Source of the DNA: JAFDWI01 sp964595905
GTDB lineage: Bacteria > Actinomycetota > Acidimicrobiia > Acidimicrobiales > Iamiaceae
Length of the DNA stretch: 5,561 nt
Reading direction: 5' to 3'
NCBI GenBank assembly: GCA_964595905.1
Contig: CAZQSU010000158.1
Span: forward strand, 1-5,561
Shown here: positions 1-5,561 of the stretch, in pieces
How the letters are laid out: every line of letters begins with the position of its first letter
Numbering within the stretch: position 1 is the first letter of the stretch
Position numbers and translations under genes: made by a program
The notes under the pieces: generated by a model
Told to the model about the DNA's origin: nothing
Databases searched by the model: none
Seen by the model: the letters and a program-made list of their open reading frames with translations, nothing else

Positions 1-1
1 G

Positions 2-484
2 GACACGTGGCTGTTCGAGGGCACCATCCGCGAGAACATCGCGTACGGCAACCTCGAGGCCACCGACGACGACATCCTCACCGCGGCCACCGCCTGCTAC
101 GTGGACCGCTTCGTCCATTCGCTGCCCGAGGGTTACGACACGGTCCTCGACGACGACACCGGCGCGGTGTCCGCGGGCGAGAAGCAACTCATCACCATCG
201 CGCGGGCGTTCCTGGCGAAGCCGACGATCCTGATCCTCGACGAGGCCACCTCCTCGGTCGACACGCGGACCGAGGTGCTGATCCAGGAGGCGATGGCGGC
301 GCTGCGCCAGAACCGGACCAGCTTCATCATCGCCCACCGGCTCTCGACGATCCGCGACGCCGACGTGATCCTGGTGATGGAGAACGGGCACATCGTCGAA
401 CAGGGCAACCACGACACGCTCCTCGAAGCGGGCGGCGCCTACGCCAACCTGTACGCCGCCCAGTTCGCCGGCATCGAGACCTGA
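2..484 (+). CDS. ABC exporter ATPase subunit, C-terminal part (5' end outside window)
   Basis: This is the last 160 residues of an ABC exporter nucleotide-binding domain of the MsbA/MdlB-like type, in which ATP hydrolysis on the cytoplasmic side drives export through a fused membrane domain. Residue numbers count from the first full codon in the window. The residues just after the Q-loop are at 1-5 (DTWLF), followed by GTIRENIAYG. The signature is VSAGE at 56-60, a variant of LSGGQ. Walker B is TILILDEATSS at 75-85 with the catalytic Glu81 intact. The D-loop is SSVD and the H-loop His is 112 (IIAHRLSTI). The membrane domain and Walker A lie upstream of the window. An intact Walker B Glu suggests a catalytically competent site. 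Such subunits often work as heterodimers, so a partner gene may lie further left. GTG at 101 is an internal Val, not a start. The substrate cannot be told. The stop is 3 bases before the next gene, in the same frame. Confidence 0.95.
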   Translation, partial: DTWLFEGTIRENIAYGNLEATDDDILTAATACYVDRFVHSLPEGYDTVLDDDTGAVSAGEKQLITIARAFLAKPTILILDEATSSVDTRTEVLIQEAMAALRQNRTSFIIAHRLSTIRDADVILVMENGHIVEQGNHDTLLEAGGAYANLYAAQFAGIET

Positions 485-487
485 ACC

Positions 488-1402
488 ATGACCACGGCGG
501 AGTCGACCACGGCGACACCGGTGCTCGTCATCGACACCGACCTCGGCTGGTGGTGGGACGACGCCACCGCGATCGGCATCGCCAACGTCCTGAAGAACCG
601 GGGGCTCGTCGACGTGGCGGCGATCACCGCGAACGTGCCCGAACCGGCGACGGTGGCCGCCATCGACGCGATCGACACCGCGTACGGCAACGCCGACATC
701 GCACTCGGCGCCTGTCGAGGCGAGTCCACCGGTCCGGTCGCACCGATCGTCCGGGCGTTGTGCGAGCGGCTCCCCCACTCGGTGCGCAGCTCGGCCGACG
801 TGCCCGACGCCGTCGACGTGCTGCGCCGCGTGTTGCAGCGCCGGCCCGACGGGTCGGTCACGATCGTCGGGATCGGCGCCTACACGAACCTGGCGCGACT
901 CGTGGAGGACGACCGGGATCTGGTCGCTGCGAAGGTGGAGCGCCTGGTGTGCATGGACGGGCTCTTCCCCGCGGGCGGTGCGGCCCTGACCAACCAGGAG
1001 CTCGACCCCGGGGCCGCGGCGGTCGTGGTGGGCGAGCCGGGTTGGCCGACCCCGATCGCCTGGGTCGACGGCCACGTTGGCATCGACACCCGCATCGGCG
1101 CGTCGCTCGCCGATGCGGTCGACGAGGCGCATCCGATGCGGATCGCGTACGAGGCGCTGTTCGGCGCCGGCCCGCCGACCGACGGCAACTGGGACGCCCC
1201 GGCCGTGCTGTACGCGGCGTTCGGCGCGGGGCCGTGGTTCACCGAGTCCGGCCACGGCGGCGCGGCGAGGCTGAACGCCGTCGGTGGGCTGAGTTGGCGT
1301 GCCGATGACCCGCGCCGCCGCGACGACTGGTATGTGCATGTCGCCGAGGGCGCCCAGGCGGCGCTGAACGAACGGATCGAAGAGCTGTTGATCAGCCGGT
1401 GA
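488..1402 (+). CDS. Nucleoside-hydrolase-like protein, divergent active site
   Basis: A 304-residue protein of the inosine/uridine-preferring nucleoside hydrolase superfamily, whose classical members cleave the N-glycosidic bond of ribonucleosides using an active-site Ca2+; length is normal for the family. An Asp-rich N-terminal motif spans residues 16-25 (DTD at 16-18, G20, DD at 24-25), at the end of a hydrophobic strand. GAYTN at 130-134 matches the GxxTN metal/ribose region. CMDG at 155-158 and N169 with the spacing NxxxDPxAA match the central substrate region, and NWDAPAVLYA at 234-243 matches the C-terminal Asp motif (D236). Three oddities stand out: Trp21-23 between G20 and DD, Leu167 where classical enzymes have the Glu of E-x-N, and Asn-Trp before D236 where many have His. 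Ca2+ binding looks kept but the substrate may differ. There is no signal peptide, so it should be cytoplasmic. ATG at 488 follows the ABC stop by 3 bases with only a weak GAG (476-478) upstream, so translational coupling is likely. The 3' end overlaps the convergent phospholipase gene by 11 bases. Confidence 0.88.
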   Translation: MTTAESTTATPVLVIDTDLGWWWDDATAIGIANVLKNRGLVDVAAITANVPEPATVAAIDAIDTAYGNADIALGACRGESTGPVAPIVRALCERLPHSVRSSADVPDAVDVLRRVLQRRPDGSVTIVGIGAYTNLARLVEDDRDLVAAKVERLVCMDGLFPAGGAALTNQELDPGAAAVVVGEPGWPTPIAWVDGHVGIDTRIGASLADAVDEAHPMRIAYEALFGAGPPTDGNWDAPAVLYAAFGAGPWFTESGHGGAARLNAVGGLSWRADDPRRRDDWYVHVAEGAQAALNERIEELLISR

Positions 1403-2708
1403 AGCGCGGCGTGGCCGAGACGGGCGTGGCCGCGGGCGCCGACGATCCGGTGGTGTGGCCGGGACGGGTCGTGGACGGCCCGGACGCGGGCGTGGTCGTG
1501 GTGGTCGGCGGCGTGGTCACCCAGTTCGTGCCGAGCGCACCCGGCGGGAGCGGCTCGACCGGGACCGTGTCGAGCACAGCGTCGACACACCCGGACGGGC
1601 CGTTGACCGGATTGCACCGCGCGGTCACCCCGCCGGGGATCTCGACCGAGTACGTCGACCCCAACAACGCGGCGGAACCGGGGCCCGGGTAGTCGGTCGA
1701 CACCCACTGGGCCCCGCTCGCGAAGGCCGCGTCACGGGTCGAGGTGTCGTTGCTGCGCGCCTCGATCGTGTCGGAGTCGGCTCGGGTGCGCACCACGTAG
1801 CCCTGGCGGACGAGGTCCTGGATCTGCGCCAGGTTCGCTCCGGTCGGCGTGTTCCGCTCGATGAACGCGGCGTCGGGGTCGCCGGGCTGGGCGTTGGTGA
1901 ACAGGTCGGCCCCGTGCAGACCGGGGTAGGCCGCGAGGTAGTCGGCCTGCTTGCCGGCGTTGTCCATCAGGAACAGCACCTTGCCCCTGGAGGCGCCGAG
2001 CGTCGGCCAGTTGCCGGCCAGCACCCCTTCGTTCACCGTGGCGTGGGAGCCCCGGATGTCGTCGGGTCGGATGATCTGCCCGGCGTCGAAGACCGAGTCG
2101 ATCTCGGCGTCGATGTTCGTCATGTTGGCGCTCGTCCACGGGATCGGGGTCACCGCGGGCGGCGAGGGCACGATCGGGATCGCGTCGTCCTTCAACTCCA
2201 GCAGGATCGCGATCGGGGCGTGGTCGGGGTGAGCGTCCGACCAGGTCTTGACCGCGGTCAGACAGGCCACGAACGTCAGACAGTTCGACCGGTAGTCGAC
2301 GTCCTGCGCGTGGAGCACCTTGATCCCGGGGGCGTCCATCACCGCCTTCTCCGCAGCGGGCAGTGGGCCCTCGCCGGCGAAGGAGCGGATCAGCGGATCC
2401 GAATAGAGCCCGCCGTGCGGGTCGGCGAACAGGTCGAGTTCGATCTGACGGACCCGCTGGGACGAGAACTGGACCCCGAGGGCGGGGTGTTCGTAGTCGA
2501 GACCGATGTTGTACTCGGGGGCGACGCTCTGGCGGACCTCGTACTCGGCCTGGGTGGCACGCAGGTGGTAGCTGTTGTGCGAGCCGACGACCTGGATCTG
2601 GTTGATCTTGACGTCGTCGTCGACGCCGGAGCCGGCCGCACCCGCGTTGGTGGCCACCCCCACCACGCACAGGACGAACGCCGTCGCGAGTGTCCACACC
2701 TTCCGCAT
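1392..2708 (-). CDS. Secreted Ca2+-dependent phosphoinositide phospholipase C-like protein
   Basis: A 438-residue protein resembling the bacterial Ca2+-dependent PI-PLC family (PI-PLC-C1 type, TIM-barrel fold), which cleaves phosphatidylinositol-type lipids outside the cell. Residues 1-24 form a signal peptide: basic RK, a hydrophobic core, and an AGA-A cleavage site near 24/25. Cys14 lies inside the core without a lipobox, so it is not a lipoprotein. The mature part begins with VVGSHNSYH (40-48), where His44 is the likely first catalytic His. RQIELDLF (87-94) supplies acidic Ca2+-ligand candidates Glu90 and Asp92, and DPHGG (96-100) and VLHAQDVDY (131-139, His133) follow. Cys143/149 and Cys365/374 could form disulfides. 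The last ~42 residues are a Thr/Pro/Ser/Ala tail with no membrane helix or LPXTG signal. ATG at 2708 is chosen because it starts the signal peptide and has an AGGGG ribosome binding site; the frame stays open upstream, but only as a shadow of the PIG-L gene. It is the last gene of the minus-strand cluster, 62 bases after PIG-L. Family call is strong; exact lipid substrate is unknown. Confidence 0.88.
   Translation of the reverse strand: MRKVWTLATAFVLCVVGVATNAGAAGSGVDDDVKINQIQVVGSHNSYHLRATQAEYEVRQSVAPEYNIGLDYEHPALGVQFSSQRVRQIELDLFADPHGGLYSDPLIRSFAGEGPLPAAEKAVMDAPGIKVLHAQDVDYRSNCLTFVACLTAVKTWSDAHPDHAPIAILLELKDDAIPIVPSPPAVTPIPWTSANMTNIDAEIDSVFDAGQIIRPDDIRGSHATVNEGVLAGNWPTLGASRGKVLFLMDNAGKQADYLAAYPGLHGADLFTNAQPGDPDAAFIERNTPTGANLAQIQDLVRQGYVVRTRADSDTIEARSNDTSTRDAAFASGAQWVSTDYPGPGSAALLGSTYSVEIPGGVTARCNPVNGPSGCVDAVLDTVPVEPLPPGALGTNWVTTPPTTTTTPASGPSTTRPGHTTGSSAPAATPVSATPRFTG
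1395..1520 (-). other. Thr/Pro-rich low-complexity C-terminal tail of the phospholipase
   Basis: Codons for residues 397-438 are dominated by ACC/ACG and CCG/CCC. They include a PPTTTTTP run (400-407) followed by Ser/Thr/Pro/Ala/Gly up to the end (SATPRFTG). On the plus strand it appears as GTGGTCGTGG-like repeats. Tails of this composition are commonly flexible and O-glycosylated in secreted actinobacterial proteins. No domain, anchor or sorting motif follows, which is unusual because such segments normally link two modules or lead to an anchor. Confidence 0.75.
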
Positions 2709-2715
2709 GACCGAT

Positions 2716-2720
2716 CCCCT
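2716..2720 (-). promoter_or_regulatory. Ribosome binding site of the phospholipase gene
   Basis: On the minus strand the sequence reads AGGGG, then 7 bases, then ATG at 2708. This is the clearest Shine-Dalgarno match in the window. It supports the signal-peptide start over any upstream in-frame codon, and it indicates independent translation initiation rather than coupling to PIG-L. Confidence 0.65.
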
Positions 2721-2727
2721 GATCTCG

Positions 2728-2746
2728 CGGGTCCCGAACGGACCCG
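2728..2746 (-). promoter_or_regulatory. Perfect 7-bp stem-loop between PIG-L and phospholipase genes
   Basis: The minus strand reads CGGGTCC, loop GTTCG, GGACCCG: a perfect GC-rich inverted repeat inside the 62-base gap. It ends 7 bases before the AGGGG ribosome binding site. No T-run follows on the minus strand, so it is not a standard intrinsic terminator. It could be an mRNA processing or stability element, a weak attenuator, or an operator. Chance occurrence in such GC-rich DNA is possible. The rest of the gap (2747-2770) shows no convincing promoter. Confidence 0.4.
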
Positions 2747-2770
2747 AGGTGGGGGTGAGCCTACCGCGCC

Positions 2771-3574
2771 TCAGCGTGCCGCGATGATCCCGCCGAGCGC
2801 GTCGCCGGTGGCGGCCGGTCCGATGAACCACTCCCACCCCATGGCCGCCTCGAACGCGTCGTCGTCCATGGCCAGCATGAAGTGGTCGGGCGCCATCTGT
2901 GACGGATGGCAGCGCATCGACGCGCGTTTCGTTCCGGTCACCGACCGGGCGTCGACCACATGCGTGATCATCGACTCGGGTGATCCCATGTCGTCGGGCA
3001 GTGCGTCGGGCACGCCGTCCGCGGACACCCCGTCGGGAAGCGGTTCGTCGCTCGCACGCCGTGTCTCGATCAGCCGCTGGAGGTGGTCGCGGTTCATCGT
3101 GCCCTGGAACACCGCCTCGACGCCCGCGAGTTCCGCCGCCCGCATGCCGACCCGGTGCACCTGGATGTGGTCGGGATGCCCGTACCCGCCGTGGTCGTCG
3201 TAGATCGTGAAGGCGTCGGGGCGTTCCTCGTCGAGGATCGCCGCGAGGCGCCGCGCCGCCGTTTCGACGTCGGCCTGCCAGAAACACCAGGGCGCGTCGT
3301 TGCTCGGCTCCCCCATCATCCCCGAGTCGACGTAGCCCAGTACCTCGACCCGGGCGACCCCGAGGGTCTCGGCCGACGCCCACAGCTCCGCCGAACGGCG
3401 CAACCCGAGCTGCTCGCCTTCTCCGAGGACCCCCGGCATGATCTCACCCAGCTCGCCACGGGTCGCCGTGACGAGCACGACCCGGTGACCGTCACGTGCG
3501 GCGCGGGCCATCAGCCCCGCCGTCCCGATCGACTCGTCGTCGGGGTGGGCGTGGAAGCAGACCAGTGTGCTCAC
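2771..3574 (-). CDS. PIG-L/LmbE-family zinc-dependent N-deacetylase
   Basis: A 267-residue cytoplasmic PIG-L superfamily enzyme. These use one zinc to hydrolyse N-acyl groups on sugars or related amides; actinobacterial relatives include MshB (GlcNAc-inositol deacetylase) and Mca (mycothiol-conjugate amidase). The zinc motif AHPDDE is at 9-14 (His10 and Asp13 as ligands, Asp12 as general base). DDHGGYGHPDH at 126-136 supplies His136 as third ligand and His133 near the reaction centre. ATRGELGE (37-44), LGYVDSGM (79-86), GSPES (197-201) and MRCHPSQ (220-226) are further family landmarks; the last is usually closer to RAHASQ. Length is normal. The start is GTG at 3574, 8 codons before the motif; there is no earlier in-frame start within the gap and no clear ribosome binding site, so reinitiation after the CoA-transferase stop 18 bases upstream is likely. 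The substrate cannot be assigned: an MshB or Mca role is possible but unproven. It lies directly upstream of the phospholipase gene. Confidence 0.93.
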   Translation of the reverse strand: MSTLVCFHAHPDDESIGTAGLMARAARDGHRVVLVTATRGELGEIMPGVLGEGEQLGLRRSAELWASAETLGVARVEVLGYVDSGMMGEPSNDAPWCFWQADVETAARRLAAILDEERPDAFTIYDDHGGYGHPDHIQVHRVGMRAAELAGVEAVFQGTMNRDHLQRLIETRRASDEPLPDGVSADGVPDALPDDMGSPESMITHVVDARSVTGTKRASMRCHPSQMAPDHFMLAMDDDAFEAAMGWEWFIGPAATGDALGGIIAAR

Positions 3575-3592
3575 GAGCGTGCGTCGATCATC

Positions 3593-4735
3593 TCAGGCGA
3601 CCGCACCCGAAGCGCGCAGCGCGGCGATCCGGTCGTCGGCGAAGCCGAGCTCGGCCAGGATGTCGTCGGTGTGCTGGCCCGCGTGGGGCGGTGGCGAGTC
3701 GATGCTGCCCGGGGTGCGCGAGAACCGCGGCGCCGGGGCGGCCTGGGGAACGCCGTACTCGGTGACGAAGGTGCCCCGGGCCGCGTTGTGCGGGTGCTCG
3801 GGTGCCTCGCTCATGGTCAGCACCGGCGCGAAGCACGCATCGGTGCCCTCCAGCAGCTCGCACCACTCGTCGCGGGTCTTCGTGGCGAAGATCTCGGCGA
3901 AACGGTGCTTCAGCTCGGGCCACTTCGTCTTGTCGAAGTGCGGATACTCCGCGGGGTCGAGGCCGAGCTTGTCGAGCAGGAGGGCGTAGAACTGGGGCTC
4001 GACCGGACCGATCGAGACGTACTTGGCGTCCGCGGTCTCGTACGCGTCGTACCAGTGCGCGCCCGAGTCGAGCATGTTGGTGCCGTGGGTCTCGCTCCAG
4101 ATTCCCATGGCGCGCATGCCGTGGAAGATCGACATCATGGTCGACACACCGTCGACCATCGCGGCGTCGATGACCTGGCCCTCGCCCGAGGTGTTGCGCT
4201 CGACGAGCGCCGCGGCGATCCCCAGGGCGAGCACCATGCCACCGCCGCCGAAGTCGGCGACCAGGTTCAGCGGCGGCACCGGCGGCGCCCCCGCCCGACC
4301 GATCGCCGCGAGGGCGCCGGTGAGCGACAGGTAGTTGATGTCGTGACCGGCGACGTTCGCCATCGGGCCGTCCTGGCCCCAACCGGTCATCCGGCCGTAG
4401 ACGAGACGGGGATTCCGTTCGAGACACACCTCTGGGCCGAGGCCGAGCCGCTCCATGACGCCGGGGCGGAAGCCCTCGATCAGGGCGTCCGACTGCTCGA
4501 CCAGTTCGAGCGCGGTGGCGACGCCCTCGGGCGACTTCAGGTTCAACCCGATCGAGCGGCGACCCCGGTTCAGCACGTCGAGCGACAGCGCCTCCGGATC
4601 GATGGCGGTGACCTTGTCGGCCCGGTCGATCCGGATGATGTCCGCGCCCAGGTCGGCGAGCATCATCGCGCAGAACGGCCCCGGCCCGATGCCGGCGAAC
4701 TCGACCATCCTGACGCCGCTGAGCGGACCGGTCAT
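3593..4735 (-). CDS. mcr: Alpha-methylacyl-CoA racemase (CaiB/BaiF family III CoA-transferase)
   Basis: A 380-residue protein closely resembling the mycobacterial alpha-methylacyl-CoA racemase, which interconverts (2R)- and (2S)-methylacyl-CoA so that branched fatty acids and sterol side chains can enter beta-oxidation. The N-terminus (MTGPLSG, VEFAGIGPGPF) is typical of the family. The residues known to be catalytic in the mycobacterial enzyme are all recognisable: His131 in AGHDINY, Asp161 in NLVADFGGG and Glu246 in GPVEPQFY. GQVIDAAMVDG (186-196) and RMTGWGQDGP (115-124) are also family hallmarks. True CoA-transferases of this fold use an Asp nucleophile, but overall similarity here favours the racemase. 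Length is close to the usual ~360-380 residues. ATG at 4735 overlaps the TGA of the upstream hydrolase (ATGA), indicating translational coupling, and GGAAGG at 4746-4751 is a plausible ribosome binding site. Substrate chain (fatty, bile-acid-like or sterol) cannot be read from the sequence. Confidence 0.93.
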   Translation of the reverse strand: MTGPLSGVRMVEFAGIGPGPFCAMMLADLGADIIRIDRADKVTAIDPEALSLDVLNRGRRSIGLNLKSPEGVATALELVEQSDALIEGFRPGVMERLGLGPEVCLERNPRLVYGRMTGWGQDGPMANVAGHDINYLSLTGALAAIGRAGAPPVPPLNLVADFGGGGMVLALGIAAALVERNTSGEGQVIDAAMVDGVSTMMSIFHGMRAMGIWSETHGTNMLDSGAHWYDAYETADAKYVSIGPVEPQFYALLLDKLGLDPAEYPHFDKTKWPELKHRFAEIFATKTRDEWCELLEGTDACFAPVLTMSEAPEHPHNAARGTFVTEYGVPQAAPAPRFSRTPGSIDSPPPHAGQHTDDILAELGFADDRIAALRASGAVA

Positions 4736-5561
4736 CGGGCGTCGACCTTCCGTCGGGCCGCATCCCCGGTGTCGGCCCGCTGGGCCAGCTCGGCGATCCT
4801 GGCGACCAGATCCGGCCGGTAGACCGGTGGGATGTCGTGCGCGGCCTCGGGAAGTTCGATCAGTTCCGAGTCGGCGAGCGCCTCGTGGGTCCGCCGGCCA
4901 CCCGAGGGGTTCACCAGCGGGTCGAGGGCACCGTGGATCACGAGCGCGGGCACCTCGAGGCGCCCGAGCGCCTCGGTCCGCGACGACTGGGTGAGGATCG
5001 CGAGCAGTTGGCGGAGCACCCCGTCGGGGTTGTTGCCCCGGTCGTAGGAGCGCTCGGCCTTGATCCGTTCGGCGTCGGCGTCGAAGTGCACGGGCGAACC
5101 GATGACCCGCCCGGTGCGGATCGACGCCTCGATCGCCGCCTCGCGACCCTCCGGCGTGGGCTGCATCAGCGCCTCCGCGGCCGCCGAGTCGGGTTGGCCC
5201 ACGTCCGGGTCGCCGGTCGTCGACATGATCGAGGTCAGCGAGCGGGTCTTCTCCGGGTAGCGGATCGCGAACGACTGCGCGATCATCCCTCCCATCGACG
5301 CGCCCAGGATGTGGGCGCTCTTCCAGCCCACCGCGTCGAGGACGGCGGCCGCATCGTCGGCCATGTCCTCGATCGAGTACGGCGCGGAGAGCGGTTCACC
5401 GGTGAGGAAGTGTCCGATCTCGGCCTCGATGTCGACCGGAGCGTCGTCGAACCAGGTCGATTCACCCACGTCACGGTTGTCGAAGCGCACCGGCGCGAAT
5501 CCGTGATCGACGAAGGCCTGCATCAGCGAGTCGTCCCAGGAGATCATCTGCGCCGACAATC
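4732..5561 (-). CDS. Alpha/beta hydrolase, N-terminus outside window
   Basis: The last ~276 residues of a cytoplasmic alpha/beta-hydrolase fold enzyme (esterase, lipase or C-C hydrolase-like). Numbering counts from the TTG at 5559 as 1. SAQMISW at 2-8 and RFDNRDVGES at 25-34 match the oxyanion-loop/strand region of a well-known bacterial hydrolase subfamily. The nucleophile elbow is GASMG (86-90, Ser88), the acid is Asp213 in HGALDPLV, and the base is His241 in AAHDIP, so the triad is complete. A cap region lies around 115-190. TTG at 5559 is the Leu of a G-L-S-A-Q stretch, normally internal, and the frame stays open to the edge, so the true start is to the right of the window. The stop overlaps the racemase start by 4 bases. 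That coupling suggests a shared pathway, for example hydrolysis of an ester or thioester of a methyl-branched or sterol-derived acid, but this is inference. Confidence 0.92.
   Translation of the reverse strand, partial: LSAQMISWDDSLMQAFVDHGFAPVRFDNRDVGESTWFDDAPVDIEAEIGHFLTGEPLSAPYSIEDMADDAAAVLDAVGWKSAHILGASMGGMIAQSFAIRYPEKTRSLTSIMSTTGDPDVGQPDSAAAEALMQPTPEGREAAIEASIRTGRVIGSPVHFDADAERIKAERSYDRGNNPDGVLRQLLAILTQSSRTEALGRLEVPALVIHGALDPLVNPSGGRRTHEALADSELIELPEAAHDIPPVYRPDLVARIAELAQRADTGDAARRKVDAR
4746..4751 (-). promoter_or_regulatory. Ribosome binding site of the racemase gene
   Basis: The minus strand reads GGAAGG, 10 bases before ATG at 4735, inside the last codons of the upstream hydrolase. 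Together with the ATGA stop/start overlap it supports this start. Confidence 0.5.

Noticed and set aside
167..181. Variant ABC signature VSAGE instead of LSGGQ as a sign of a degenerate site
   Set aside because: Similar S-x-G-[EQ] variants are common in this exporter subfamily, and Walker B Glu and H-loop His are intact.
7..1308. Long open frame on the plus strand (433 codons) across the ABC and nucleoside hydrolase genes
   Set aside because: It is extremely Arg/Gly/His-rich with no recognisable motif and overlaps two well-supported genes in another frame: a GC-driven shadow.
2667..2669. Cys14 of the phospholipase as a lipoprotein attachment site
   Set aside because: It sits in the middle of the hydrophobic core, preceded by Val-Leu, with no small residue at -1, so there is no lipobox.
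2758..2763. TAGGCT on the minus strand as a -10 box for the phospholipase gene
   Set aside because: No acceptable -35 hexamer at normal spacing; a chance match to a loose consensus.
1455..3203. 582-codon plus-strand frame opposite the phospholipase and PIG-L genes
   Set aside because: Composition is that of an antisense shadow in GC-rich DNA, while the minus strand encodes clear enzyme motifs.
2709..3383. Extended N-terminus for the phospholipase (frame open up to 3383)
   Set aside because: The extension is Arg-rich, overlaps PIG-L out of frame, and would bury a good signal peptide and ribosome binding site at 2708.
3083..4822. 579-codon plus-strand frame opposite the PIG-L and racemase genes
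   Set aside because: Antisense shadow; no family motif, and the opposite strand has complete catalytic residues.

Overview
The window is very GC-rich, with strong G/C preference at third codon positions. It is densely packed with bacterial genes and most resembles actinobacterial chromosomal DNA. Support for this comes from a close relative of the mycobacterial alpha-methylacyl-CoA racemase, a PIG-L deacetylase of the type common in mycothiol-producing actinobacteria, and a secreted enzyme with a Thr/Pro-rich tail. Acidimicrobiia is a plausible guess within the phylum, but the sequence alone does not prove it. I see no tRNA, rRNA, CRISPR array, insertion sequence, phage gene or origin.

Left part, plus strand (1-1402): the C-terminal end of an ABC exporter ATPase subunit (cut by the window edge), followed after 3 bases by a divergent nucleoside-hydrolase-like protein. 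The two are almost certainly co-transcribed.

Right part, minus strand (5561-1392, read right to left): an alpha/beta hydrolase (cut by the right edge), then a CaiB/BaiF family III CoA-transferase of the alpha-methylacyl-CoA racemase type (4-base ATGA overlap), then a PIG-L/LmbE zinc deacetylase (18-base gap, GTG start), then a secreted Ca2+-dependent phosphoinositide phospholipase C-like protein (62-base gap holding a hairpin and a good ribosome binding site). The two gene groups converge and their 3' ends overlap by 11 bases, so no room is left for a conventional terminator between them.

Functionally, the first two minus-strand genes fit branched-chain or sterol-side-chain acyl-CoA metabolism. 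The last two both belong to families that act on inositol-containing molecules: GlcNAc-inositol or mycothiol-type amides for PIG-L, and phosphatidylinositol for PI-PLC. That link is an inference from family membership and adjacency. No single gene looks like an unknown system. The points most worth a second look are the altered active-site motifs of the nucleoside hydrolase, the PIG-L/PI-PLC pairing, the Thr/Pro tail at the convergent overlap, and the hairpin ahead of the phospholipase gene.
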